The notes below the pieces were generated by a model that saw only the letters and a program-made list of their open reading frames with translations, was not told the DNA's origin and did not search any database. From positions 46,746-110,745 of the forward strand of contig CALFBH010000016.1 of the NCBI GenBank assembly GCA_937951615.1: a DNA stretch of 64,000 nucleotides, read 5' to 3'. This document shows positions 50,384 to 58,763 of the stretch, in pieces. This DNA is from an uncultured Saprospiraceae bacterium (GTDB taxonomy: Bacteria; Bacteroidota; Bacteroidia; Chitinophagales; Saprospiraceae). Numbering within the stretch: the first letter of the stretch is position 1; each line of letters begins with the position of its first letter. The position numbers and the translations under genes were made by a program.

Positions 50384-52153
50384 TCATGCTGGAATTGAAA
50401 GATGAAGAATTGTAAATTCATTGGGTATGGATTCAATCCATATTTTGCCTTTGTACAAACTGATAATGCGTTCGCAAATAGCCAAGCCTACACCAGCCCC
50501 TTTGCTCTCCAGTTTGTTGAGTTGGTTAAAGATTCTGAATACCTTTTTTTGATATTGTTCTTCAATACCGATACCATAATCTTTGATTGCAATACACTCA
50601 ATTCCATCTATAAATTCACTATAAATTTCAACAGAACAATCCTCGTCTTTTTTTCTAAATTGGATGGCATTTTTGATCAATTCATGGAACAGTGTACGGG
50701 CGTGATGGGAAGTTATTTTTAGGTGTATATCATCACAATTAATATTCAATTTACAGGGAAGCCTTGTATGCTTTTCTTGTTCTTGATTAATAATTTCAGG
50801 TATATAAATTCGTTCAATTTCATCAGTTTGTGGTTTTTTGAATGTTGTGTATTCTAATAAGCGAGCTAAGTTATTATTGATAGAACTCGTTTCGGAGAGG
50901 ATGAAATGAATATATTCTTTGCCTCTCTCATCCAGTAATTTACCATATTTTTTCTCTAGTAAATTTGTAAAACCTGTGATGCCCCGTACAGGTTCGCGCA
51001 GGTCGTGGGAGATGATGTAAGCAAACTGTTCTAGAATGGTGTTATGTTCTGCAATCTCTTTGTTTTTTTCTTCCAGTAATTGAATTTCTTTTTCTCGTTC
51101 TGTAACAATTTTCTGCAAATTTTTATCTCTTGATTCCTTGAATTGTTCTTGCAAAAGTTGATGCAATTGCGACAGATAAGGAAAAGCCTTAGCGAGTTGA
51201 TTTTGGGATTGATAGTGATCGGATAAGTATCCCAATATCTTTTGTCGCTGGCCTTTAATGTCATGTTTTGTAGCACAATCTAAGGCTTCCTGAAAGGAGG
51301 CTATAGCCTCCAGTTCCTTATCGTACTTTAAGTATAGTTTGGCTTTATCAGTTAAGACTTCACAAATGGAAGACTGAAACGATTGCTCTTTTGCCATTTC
51401 CGCAGCTTCATTCAGATTAGCCAGAGCTAGGTCGAAATTATTTTCTACAGCATAAATTTCTCCCAACAAATTATGCACACATACTTTAAGCTTATAAAAA
51501 GACTGTTGCTGCTTCTCAAGGTCTTGAAGAGATTTTATTATATCAAGTGCTATTTGTTTGCTTTTTTCTACTTCCTCTTTCTTGAGATTAGCCAAAGCAA
51601 TATTGTACAAAGTATTTAACTCGAAGCGTGATTCTTGAACGCCTTGTTCTTGCGCACGCAGGAGAGCATTCTGCCAGGTCTCCAGTGCTTTTTCCAGATT
51701 ACCTACCCGAAAATAAACATTGCCTAAATTACTATAAACTATATGAGGGTTTTCACAATCATCAAAAGACAATGCCCTAAGTAAGTGGTGGATACCCAGC
51801 TGATGGTTGCCACCAATGCAATAAGCTACCCCAAGACCGCTATTGATCGCCGCCAATTCTCGCGTATTGTTGGGCTGATATTGCCTGGCAAGGCTAAGTG
51901 CTTTATGTATTGTGATAACTGCTTCTCCAGCATCTGCCTGATTTTGACACATCCCATATAAGCGAGTAGCCTTAATCTGATGTGCATAGTCTTTTAAAGC
52001 AATCGCTATTTCCAGTGCTTGTTGGGCTTTTTTCAGTGCTAGAGATGGATTGGGCATCCTCAATTCATTCACCTCGCTCAACAACTTCACCATTTTCTTA
52101 TGCTTCGCATGACTTAAAGCATCTGTGTTATATGTAGCGTCTTTTGACATCAT
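50384..52153 (-). CDS. Cytoplasmic TPR histidine kinase B
   Basis: About 589 residues from the ATG pair at 52153/52150 (MMSKDATYNTDALSHAKHKK); a longer frame upstream has no conserved start. Same layout as kinase A: TPR-like region (EALSHAKH, SFDDCENPHIVYSNLGNVYF, HNLLGEIYAVENNFDLALAN), coiled coil, HisKA with FAYIISHDLREPVRGITGF, and ATPase with HELIKNAIQFRKK, KDYGIGIEEQYQKKVF and GAGVGLAICERIISLYKG. Cytoplasmic. The copies diverge most in the TPR part, as expected if they read different partners. The 86-bp spacer between the two genes contains the kinase A promoter, so they may be separately transcribed. Confidence 0.9.
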   Translation of the reverse strand: MMSKDATYNTDALSHAKHKKMVKLLSEVNELRMPNPSLALKKAQQALEIAIALKDYAHQIKATRLYGMCQNQADAGEAVITIHKALSLARQYQPNNTRELAAINSGLGVAYCIGGNHQLGIHHLLRALSFDDCENPHIVYSNLGNVYFRVGNLEKALETWQNALLRAQEQGVQESRFELNTLYNIALANLKKEEVEKSKQIALDIIKSLQDLEKQQQSFYKLKVCVHNLLGEIYAVENNFDLALANLNEAAEMAKEQSFQSSICEVLTDKAKLYLKYDKELEAIASFQEALDCATKHDIKGQRQKILGYLSDHYQSQNQLAKAFPYLSQLHQLLQEQFKESRDKNLQKIVTEREKEIQLLEEKNKEIAEHNTILEQFAYIISHDLREPVRGITGFTNLLEKKYGKLLDERGKEYIHFILSETSSINNNLARLLEYTTFKKPQTDEIERIYIPEIINQEQEKHTRLPCKLNINCDDIHLKITSHHARTLFHELIKNAIQFRKKDEDCSVEIYSEFIDGIECIAIKDYGIGIEEQYQKKVFRIFNQLNKLESKGAGVGLAICERIISLYKGKIWIESIPNEFTILHLSIPA

Positions 52154-52156
52154 GAA

Positions 52157-52188
52157 ATTATACGTAAATTGAAGCGATAAGATGCAAA
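52157..52188 (-). promoter_or_regulatory. Promoter-like block of kinase B
   Basis: Minus-strand TTTG (52185-52188), 20-nt spacer, CGTATAAT (52157-52164). Together with the kinase A block it gives the shared text TTTGCATCTTAT near the -33 side. Confidence 0.5.
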
Positions 52189-52235
52189 AAAAACTGCTAT
52201 TATGGAGCATTTTTAATTGAAAAATGGGTGAAGGA

Positions 52236-55200
52236 CTAAAAATTAGTGATAAGCGGCATTTTAACGCTCACCTGTGTACCACTAATTTTTCCTTCCAAAT
52301 TTTTTATGTCGTCAATCTCCAGTGCAATATAAGAAGCAGTACCTTTCATGGCTTCCAATCGCTCTCGCGTCACCTCCATCGCCACAGACTGATGTCCTGA
52401 CGTCTTGGACTGTCGAAGTTCAGCTGCTCGCTTTCTGCCAACACCATTGTCCCGAATATCGCATTGTAAAATGGTATCCGACACCTTAAATTTAATCGCT
52501 AATTTGCCCTTTACGCCCTGCAAATGAGAAATGCCATGAATAATCGCATTTTCCACAAAAGGCTGCAACAACATAGGCGGCAATTCAATTTCTTCCGCAT
52601 CCATGCCGGCAGGCGATTCTATGCTAAATTCAAAAGGTACACGTTGGCAAAACTGCTCCACTTGCAAGTATTTTTCCAGCGTATTGATTTCTTCCTGCAA
52701 GGTGATTTTTTCCTTACGGGAATTGGATAAAATGCCCCGCATCAAAGTCGCAAAATTATTAATTTCGCTGCGAGCCGACTGATAATCTTTCGTCGCTACC
52801 AGCGATTGAATACTATTCAAAGCATTGAAAATAAAATGCGGATTCATCTGCAATTGCAGGGCTTTTTGTTCTAGTTGTAAAACGCGATTTTGAATTTCCA
52901 GTTGTTCCCGTTTTGCAGCTTCTTTTTTTCTTATTTTTCTAATGCGATTTCGATAGATAGAATAGACCCAAAGCAATAAGAGCAAACCAGTCAGCAACTG
53001 CACCCAGCGTTTTTGCCAAAATGGTTTTTTGATAACAAAAGAAGCCGAAACGGGTTCAGAAAACAAAGTCTCATCCGACACCGCCTGCACCTGAAATTCA
53101 TATTCGCCCGGCGGCAGTTTGGAATAATTGACGGACTCGCGCTGCGAAAATGGCGACCACTCTTCCTCTGCGCCTTCAAGTTGCCAGCGATAACGAACAG
53201 ATTGTGGATCGCTAAGATTGACCGCCTTAAAATCAAAGCTCAGGTGGTTTTGATTATAGGGCAGTTCCAGTCCGTCTTTCAGTGTGCCGGATGGCAAAAC
53301 CCAGTCGGCAAAATCCGTTTGTGCCAGCGATTTATAAAAGAGGGAAATGTCTTTAAAATGAATGACAGGTGGCAATTCTTCCCGGCTTTTTTGCGAAGGC
53401 GTGTGTTTCGTCAGCCCATTCATAGTACCAAACCACAAATTCCCTTCCGCATCACAGATAGCTGAATTTTGACAGGTTTCAATACCAAGAAAACCTTCAT
53501 TTCGACCATAATGCTGCACCTCCAAAACAACGCCTGCTTCATTGAGTGTAATCCTGTCCACGCCTGTTTCACTGCCTGCCCATAAGTGTCCCTCTTGGTC
53601 AAAAATGAGGAGATAAATATTGTCAGAAGTCAGCTCTTCTTCCGATTTTAGCGGTTCTATAACAGCAGAATCAGCTTCAGGATTGAGCGTCAGAATGCCA
53701 TCGCCGGCTGTGCCAAACCAAGCGCGTCCCAGCGTATCAAAAGCCACCGAGCGGATCGCCACCATCGGCAAACCATCGTTTTGGTCATAAATATTTGCCA
53801 GTTGCCCGCCTGCAAAATAACCGACTTTTCCATTGCGGGTCGCAAACCAGACGCGCCCCATTTTATCGCTTTTCAGTGTCGTGATAAAGCCATCATACAA
53901 GCCCTCATTCCGACCAAAAACATCAATTTTTAAAATAGAATCTTGCCGATTGATACGCGCAATGCCGTCCGTTTGTGTGCCGACCCAGATATTCCCTTCA
54001 CCATCCTCCGCAATGCTGTTGATGTGGTTATTCGGCAGCCCGTCAAGTGTGGTGATGAGTTGGTAGCCGAGGGAGTCGAGTGTGTCCAGCACGACCAGTC
54101 CCTTACGCTCTGTGCCGACCCACAACTTGCGCTGCGAATCCTGAAAAATGACCTTGCTTTTCACATCAATATAGCCGCTATCCCGCTCCGATTTTTGAAA
54201 TTGCAAGCCGTCATAAGTCGCCAGTCCATTATTGGAAGCCGAGATCCAGAGTTGGTCATTATGATCTTTGCACAGCGCGTAAATCCGATTGCCATGCAAG
54301 CCACTATTTTTATTGAAATGAATAAAAAACTGTCCCAAATACTTCGTCACCCCACCGCCAGAAGTGCCAATCCACAAGTTGTTCCAATCATCCTCCACAA
54401 TGCTGCGAACGTGGTTATGCGCCAGTCCTTGCCGTTCAGAAATCCGTGTCCAGGTAGAGTCTTCGGGTGCATATACCGCAATACCTTTGTTTTGTGTGCC
54501 AATCCATATTTTGCCATCCTGCGCAGTATAGGCGCATTGTACACGATTGAGATTGGGCGTTTGTATTTGTTCGTTTGTTATCAGTGTCTGTGCATCTATT
54601 TTCGTAATACTGCCATCAAAAGCAATCAACCAAACCTGCCCGACAGAATCCGCAGTAATCGCCTGAATCTGATTGCTGCCCGGTGCCGTGTTGTTGATAA
54701 ATTGCTTCGTCTCTTCTCCTACCACCCAGCCGCCTCGATCAGTCGCTATCCAGGTTTTATCTTGATATTGAAAAAGCTGATTGATGGGCGATTTTTGGAG
54801 TTGTGGTGCCACCTCGGCGGGCAGCAAAGTGTCTTGCGTCAGCGAGTAAGCCAGCAAGCCTGCCCGTGTCCCGACCCACAGCGTAGAGTCATTATGTTGG
54901 TGAAATGACCAGGCGGTCTTCACTGTTTTTTCACCGCGTTTTACGGGTATAAATGTCCGCCCATCATAATAGCATAAGCCACGCTTAGTCCCCATCCATA
55001 TCCGATGCTGATTGTCTTCGTATATCGCCTGTATATAATTGGACGGCAAACCCTGCTTAGTAGAAAAATTCTCAAATTTATTGCCATCAAAACGACTGAC
55101 ACCACCGCCCTGTGTCCCAAACCAGATATAGCCCTTGCTGTCTTGATGCACGGCATAGACTTGCGATTGCGGCAAGCCGTCGGAGATGGAGTATTTTATG

Positions 55201-55274
55201 AAGTTGTATTGTTGGGCTTGGGTGGGGGAATTGATTGATGCTATTAAAATAATAAACAAGAAGCAATAACACAT
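52236..55274 (-). CDS. Propeller sensor histidine kinase of the LytS type
   Basis: 1012 residues from the ATG at 55274 (MCYCFLFIILIASINSPTQA, a good signal peptide); a longer frame to 55355 would translate a perfect palindrome and is unlikely. The periplasmic part is a two-component propeller: repeated GYIWFGTQGGGVSRFDG, IWMGTKRGLCYYDG and LWVGTERKGLVVLD units (about 20-690), then a Y_Y_Y domain (LPPGEYEFQVQAVS). One transmembrane helix (VQLLTGLLLLLWVYSIYRN) precedes a LytS-type His kinase (LQMNPHFIFNALNSIQS, PPMLLQPFVENAIIHG). Normally it works with a LytTR response regulator; none is in the window. Probably senses a polysaccharide or envelope signal. Confidence 0.9.
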   Translation of the reverse strand: MCYCFLFIILIASINSPTQAQQYNFIKYSISDGLPQSQVYAVHQDSKGYIWFGTQGGGVSRFDGNKFENFSTKQGLPSNYIQAIYEDNQHRIWMGTKRGLCYYDGRTFIPVKRGEKTVKTAWSFHQHNDSTLWVGTRAGLLAYSLTQDTLLPAEVAPQLQKSPINQLFQYQDKTWIATDRGGWVVGEETKQFINNTAPGSNQIQAITADSVGQVWLIAFDGSITKIDAQTLITNEQIQTPNLNRVQCAYTAQDGKIWIGTQNKGIAVYAPEDSTWTRISERQGLAHNHVRSIVEDDWNNLWIGTSGGGVTKYLGQFFIHFNKNSGLHGNRIYALCKDHNDQLWISASNNGLATYDGLQFQKSERDSGYIDVKSKVIFQDSQRKLWVGTERKGLVVLDTLDSLGYQLITTLDGLPNNHINSIAEDGEGNIWVGTQTDGIARINRQDSILKIDVFGRNEGLYDGFITTLKSDKMGRVWFATRNGKVGYFAGGQLANIYDQNDGLPMVAIRSVAFDTLGRAWFGTAGDGILTLNPEADSAVIEPLKSEEELTSDNIYLLIFDQEGHLWAGSETGVDRITLNEAGVVLEVQHYGRNEGFLGIETCQNSAICDAEGNLWFGTMNGLTKHTPSQKSREELPPVIHFKDISLFYKSLAQTDFADWVLPSGTLKDGLELPYNQNHLSFDFKAVNLSDPQSVRYRWQLEGAEEEWSPFSQRESVNYSKLPPGEYEFQVQAVSDETLFSEPVSASFVIKKPFWQKRWVQLLTGLLLLLWVYSIYRNRIRKIRKKEAAKREQLEIQNRVLQLEQKALQLQMNPHFIFNALNSIQSLVATKDYQSARSEINNFATLMRGILSNSRKEKITLQEEINTLEKYLQVEQFCQRVPFEFSIESPAGMDAEEIELPPMLLQPFVENAIIHGISHLQGVKGKLAIKFKVSDTILQCDIRDNGVGRKRAAELRQSKTSGHQSVAMEVTRERLEAMKGTASYIALEIDDIKNLEGKISGTQVSVKMPLITNF

Positions 55275-55322
55275 CTGTTTCGCAAAAGCGGTGGGTTTAA
55301 ACCCACCGCTTTTGCGAAACAG
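55275..55322. promoter_or_regulatory. Perfect 48-bp palindrome abutting the sensor-kinase start codon
   Basis: Both 24-base halves match exactly; the core is GGTGGGTTTAAACCCACC and the outer arms are CTGTTTCGCAAAAGC / GCTTTTGCGAAACAG. Its inner end is the base next to the ATG, so a 24-pair hairpin in the mRNA would sit directly before the start codon. Confidence 0.85.
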
Positions 55323-55425
55323 GCGGTGGATGATATATGAGTGGTGTAATTTCATTTGAATATGCTGCGTATTTTGTTTCTACTGAGATATTTCTCGATT
55401 TGTTATCTTTAGAATGGACTGAAGT

Positions 55426-55728
55426 TCAAGAAATGGCAGACGGGAAATTTTTAATGTAGAAATTCCGATTAAATACATCGGTGGATATGTTCATAGGTAT
55501 CACCATTTTTTCATTAACAGAATCAACGATTACATTAAAGACTCCTTCAACTGTTTGCTCCTTCCAATTGAATGACGCTTCTTTATTGGAACTATCTATG
55601 TTTTTCGGTTTGGAAAATTGGCAATTTGACATAGCGCAGGATAATAATAGCAAGGCTATTAGTAAGAGATTGGGATTCTTCAAAGTTCTATTTTTTGACT
55701 CCTGTCCTACCTGTTCTTTAAAATCCAT
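55426..55728 (-). CDS. Small putative lipoprotein, unknown
   Basis: 100 residues from the ATG at 55728 (MDFKEQVGQESKNRTLKNPN); a longer frame reaches 55797 but begins inside a repeat. The segment LLLIALLLLSCAMSNC ends in a possible lipobox Cys, preceded by an unusually long polar N-terminus, so the true start may lie at a later codon. The mature part is short and polar (KEASFNWKEQTVEGVFNVIV, IPMNISTDVFNRNFYIKNF). Family not recognised. Divergent from the toxin-antitoxin module. Confidence 0.45.
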   Translation of the reverse strand: MDFKEQVGQESKNRTLKNPNLLLIALLLLSCAMSNCQFSKPKNIDSSNKEASFNWKEQTVEGVFNVIVDSVNEKMVIPMNISTDVFNRNFYIKNFPSAIS

Positions 55729-55775
55729 CGTAAAAAAAATAGTGGATAAATTGTACAGGCTGACCAGAAACACTG

Positions 55776-55847
55776 TACTGACGACTTTAGCCGTCAAGTG
55801 TTTATAAATTTTACGTTGCTCTCTGCGACGGCTAAAGTCGTCGGTAC
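55776..55847. repeat. Inverted repeat between the lipoprotein and antitoxin genes
   Basis: GACGACTTTAGCCGTC (55780-55795) and GACGGCTAAAGTCGTC (55827-55842) pair perfectly, extended by GTAC on both sides (one mismatch). Similar CGTACCGGCGACTT words occur at 9098 and 31327. Confidence 0.7.
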
Positions 55848-55997
55848 GGTATTCGCGGCCGGCCTGTAAAGTCGCCGATACGATTGCAATTTACGAAAAA
55901 GATAGATTTTGTTTGAATAGTCTTGTCACATCATCTTATCAGGAACTTTTTGATTCTTAAAATTGTATTGTATCTTACACACTTAAAAGGAAAAAAT

Positions 55998-56255
55998 ATG
56001 AAAGCAAAAAGTGGAAAATCTCTGACATACATTGAAGAAACCAGAAAACAGCATAAAATTATAGGAAAGGTAGCGAGAAAATCTACCACAGAAGCGGTCA
56101 AACTTGCGCATAGCCAATCTGTTCCTGTTACTTATTTGAAAGGCAAAAATATTATCACAGAAAACAGCAAGGGCGATAAAGTTGTCATAGGGACAGTTCA
56201 CCATAACAGAAGAAAAGTTGAAGTTGGTGCGAAAACTAAATTATCTAAGAAATAG
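55998..56255 (+). CDS. Antitoxin-like partner of the zeta toxin
   Basis: 85 residues from the ATG at 55998 (MKAKSGKSLTYIEETRKQHK); the frame extends further upstream but only through non-coding text. Basic, with ARKSTTEAVKLAHSQSVPVT and TENSKGDKVVIGTVHH. It is not the three-helix epsilon antitoxin, and no DNA-binding motif is obvious. It overlaps the toxin gene by 38 bp, the usual sign of a coupled antitoxin-toxin pair. A weak promoter (TTTG-n18-TATCTTAC) lies about 25 bp before it. Assigned from position, size and charge. Confidence 0.65.
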   Translation: MKAKSGKSLTYIEETRKQHKIIGKVARKSTTEAVKLAHSQSVPVTYLKGKNIITENSKGDKVVIGTVHHNRRKVEVGAKTKLSKK

Positions 56256-56970
56256 GCGGTTAAGAGTTTTTGCAGGTCCAAATGGTTCTGGAAAAACAAC
56301 AATTTTAACCAAAATCAGTAATCAGTTTGATGTTGGGTATTACATCAATGCAGATGATATAGAAAAACAACTTAGAGACAATGGGTTCATAGATCTCAGA
56401 AAATTTGGTATAGAAAGGTATCCTGCTAAAAAACTACAAAAAGACATAGGTTCTCACTCTTTATACCGTAAAGCCGTTAAAGAAGGCTACGCGATTGATA
56501 TTCGAGTAGAGGCTCATAAAATTTATAATCCCAATCAAATAACACATTCCTACGAAGCTGCCTTAATTGCGGATTTACTACGGCATCAATTATTGAAAAT
56601 AGGTAAAAAATTTACTTTTGAAACAGTGATGTCACATTCTTCAAAAATTGACTTCTTGAAGAAGACGCAATTAAATGGCTATAAAAATTATCTCTATTTC
56701 GTATCCACTGAATCGCCTTTAATCAATAAAGAGCGAGTAAGACAGCGAGTCGAAATGGGAGGACATCCTGTAAACGAAGCAAAGATAGAAAGCAGGTATT
56801 ACAACTCTCATAAACTTCTCAAAGCAGCTTTGCCATATACTTACCGCAGTTTTATTTTTGACAATTCTGATAAAGCATCTTTATTGATCCTTGAGATTTT
56901 TGAAGGAGAGCAAATTATTTATAAACACAACGAAATCCCAAATTGGATAGATAAATATGTGCTAAGTTAA
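56218..56970 (+). CDS. Zeta-toxin-family P-loop kinase, non-ATG start
   Basis: Up to 250 residues. RLRVFAGPNGSGKTTILTKI carries the Walker A (residues about 19-28), YYINADDIEKQL the substrate/catalytic Asp region, GKKFTFETVMSHSSKIDFLK the FETV block, and RVRQRVEMGGHPVNEAKIES with RYYNSHKLL the Arg-rich C-terminal zeta motif. Zeta enzymes phosphorylate UDP-N-acetylglucosamine or related nucleotide sugars and poison wall synthesis. No ATG is available: candidates are TTG at 56218 or 56224 and GTG at 56227, all inside the antitoxin gene. That would keep toxin translation low and coupled. No other function is likely, but the substrate has not been checked. Confidence 0.85.
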   Translation: MKLVRKLNYLRNRRLRVFAGPNGSGKTTILTKISNQFDVGYYINADDIEKQLRDNGFIDLRKFGIERYPAKKLQKDIGSHSLYRKAVKEGYAIDIRVEAHKIYNPNQITHSYEAALIADLLRHQLLKIGKKFTFETVMSHSSKIDFLKKTQLNGYKNYLYFVSTESPLINKERVRQRVEMGGHPVNEAKIESRYYNSHKLLKAALPYTYRSFIFDNSDKASLLILEIFEGEQIIYKHNEIPNWIDKYVLS

Positions 56971-56992
56971 TTCTGGCATATTCACCACATAA

Positions 56993-57084
56993 AAAACAAG
57001 CAGAGCATCCACCGACCTGACCGAATATCTACACCTACCCGCCAGTAAAATGTATTTATCCGTGGTTTCCGCTCTGCTTGTTTT
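56993..57084 (+). terminator. Long-loop inverted repeat after the zeta gene
   Basis: AAAACAAGCAGAGC (56993-57006) pairs perfectly with GCTCTGCTTGTTTT (57071-57084), followed by a T-rich stretch. The loop is 64 nt, long for a terminator. Confidence 0.45.
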
Positions 57085-57247
57085 CATTGTTTCACTGTTC
57101 TATTGTTTCATGGTTGTATTGTTTTTTGCTACGCAAAAAAACTACTCGTTAAACAATGAAACAGTATAACAATCGAGCCATGAAACAATCGAACAATCAA
57201 GCCATGAAACAATCAAGCAATCGAACCATGAAACAATCGAACAATCA
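57085..57247. repeat. TGTTTCA/TGAAACA word repeat
   Basis: CATTGTTTCACTGTTC words are followed about 80 bp later by their complement (ACAATCGAACCATGAAAC and variants, repeated four times). The complementary copy lies just after the gene that ends at 57251. Confidence 0.6.
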
Positions 57248-57250
57248 ATT

Positions 57251-58408
57251 TCAAATAGCCGTATAAAAACGCCCATCTTCCACCGGAGGCTGCAATGGAA
57301 GCGGGAATTTTGGATTATTGGGATTAGGCTTTGTTAGGGATTTAAGCACACACAACACAGAGCTTTTGCCCTTGATGCGAATGGCAGGCTCAGTCGTGCC
57401 ATCTGCGAAGGCATAAGTCGTTTTTTCAAACTGCCAGCGGAATTTGTCCAATGGAATATCCAGTTGGTTCACGATGTCTAGCAATTCAGTTTGGTCATGG
57501 AGAAAAGTATCTTTGGCTGCTTGTGTGTCGAGCTTGGGACGGTCAGCTTCCCTAGGAAAAGTAACTGTCCAATTGACCGGAACATTAAAATAATAATGGT
57601 ACGAATCGCCAGGGAAACGAGGTTGTGTACGAGTCAGTGCATCACGAAATTTGACGGTGGCTTCTGGACTTTTTGCATTGAGTTGGCGCACCAGTTGATT
57701 ATCGGATGGGCGATAGCCTGTTTTGAAATAAGCGTACCAAAACTCACTCAGGTACCGCTCGGTATTGCGCGGACTGCCATCAGGCGAATGATAATGAATA
57801 AAGTATTTTGAAGAATGTACCATTGGGCTACCGGGTGCTTCGCCGCCGAATGCCAGGCTGATGGCTTCCAGGAGTGCTTCGTTTTTGCCCAATGCGCAGG
57901 CATGTACCAACAAGTCTGTATCCGTATCTACAACTGATGTCGGTAGAGGAGGAAAATGTCCGGCATCTATGGCATCGTGGATGCTTTGTGCGGTGGCGCG
58001 TTGTCCGTCGGGCAGCACCTGTACGCCCATGCCTGTCCACTCATTGCTGTGTACCACGAGGTTGATGGCCCCCCATTGTCCTTTCGCATGTTTTTCCAGA
58101 TAATCGCGGACTTCTTTCAGCGAGCGTAAGTGTGTGATGAGCCATTCTGTTTTGGCTTTGGGGTGGTAGCGATAATAGTTTTCTGCTGCTTTATAATATG
58201 GATTATCAGGATCGCTGTCTTCGCCCATGATGAAGGTGATATTATGACGAGGCTGTTTTTTATCGACCAGCAAAACACTCGCAAATTGTGGTGTTGCTGT
58301 TTCATTGATAAAAACGGTATTGGCGTCGCGCTCGGCTTTATATTTGCCTATGCAAATGACGGCGGCGATGGCGATGAAGATGGCGGTGATGCTGATTATC
58401 TTTTTCAT
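57251..58408 (-). CDS. Secreted protein with a caspase/DUF4347-like core
   Basis: 385 residues from the ATG at 58408 (MKKIISITAIFIAIAAVICI); the 19 residues read before it come from a CAACA repeat. The N-terminal hydrophobic segment is a signal or anchor. In the core, GAINLVVHSNEWTGMGVQV and DTDLLVHACALGKNEALLEA give a His and a Cys at the ends of neighbouring beta strands, the spacing seen in caspase-like, CHAT and DUF4347 domains. The rest is polar and weakly conserved (FRDALTRTQPRFPGDSYHYY, LDIPLDKFRWQFEKTTYAFA). It may be a cysteine protease-like or a surface-processing protein; activity is unproven. Alone, facing the membrane protein gene cluster. Confidence 0.6.
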   Translation of the reverse strand: MKKIISITAIFIAIAAVICIGKYKAERDANTVFINETATPQFASVLLVDKKQPRHNITFIMGEDSDPDNPYYKAAENYYRYHPKAKTEWLITHLRSLKEVRDYLEKHAKGQWGAINLVVHSNEWTGMGVQVLPDGQRATAQSIHDAIDAGHFPPLPTSVVDTDTDLLVHACALGKNEALLEAISLAFGGEAPGSPMVHSSKYFIHYHSPDGSPRNTERYLSEFWYAYFKTGYRPSDNQLVRQLNAKSPEATVKFRDALTRTQPRFPGDSYHYYFNVPVNWTVTFPREADRPKLDTQAAKDTFLHDQTELLDIVNQLDIPLDKFRWQFEKTTYAFADGTTEPAIRIKGKSSVLCVLKSLTKPNPNNPKFPLPLQPPVEDGRFYTAI

Positions 58409-58495
58409 GTTATTGTCGTGTTGATGTGTTGTGGTGTTGATGTGTTGTTGTGGTATAACTCGCAACTCAACAACCCGTAACTCGTTATTGCTTCT
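58409..58495 (-). repeat. CAACA leader repeat upstream of the caspase-like gene
   Basis: On the minus strand CACATCAACACCACAACAC words lead directly into the ATG, like those before hmgA. AACTCGCAACTCAACAACCC-type words lie further upstream. Confidence 0.65.
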
Positions 58496-58606
58496 GCAAG
58501 GTATAGACTTTTGTAGGTGGATTCTTGGGCTTCTATTAGCTGTAGTGTTTGGGCGAGTATTCGTTGAGGTTTACTTGAAATTCGTTTTTGGGCAAAATGG
58601 AAAGTT

Positions 58607-58752
58607 GGTGTTTTCTCGCAAAGGCGCGAAGGCGCAAAGTTGGATTTGTCCACTGAGCGTGGGGGATTCTTATGTCTTAAACGCCATTTTTAATTTGGAT
58701 AATTGGGGAATTGGTATTTTCTCGCAAAGGCGCGAAGGCGCAAAGTTGAATT
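58607..58752. repeat. Duplicated CGCAAAGGCGCGAAGG word block
   Basis: Two nearly identical direct copies of about 42 bp (58607-58648 and 58711-58752), each containing TTTTCTCGCAAAGGCGCG and AAGGCGCAAAGTTG. Related text (CTCAAAGACGCAAAG and CGTCTTTGCGCCTTAG) flanks 60735-60805, and near 6340-6400. No gene. Confidence 0.65.
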
Positions 58753-58763
58753 TGAATTTGAAA

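Noticed and set aside
53943..54908. Long plus-strand frame of 321 codons
   Set aside because: It lies antisense to the propeller kinase, whose repeats explain the open frame; composition is Arg/Pro/Ile-rich with no domain.
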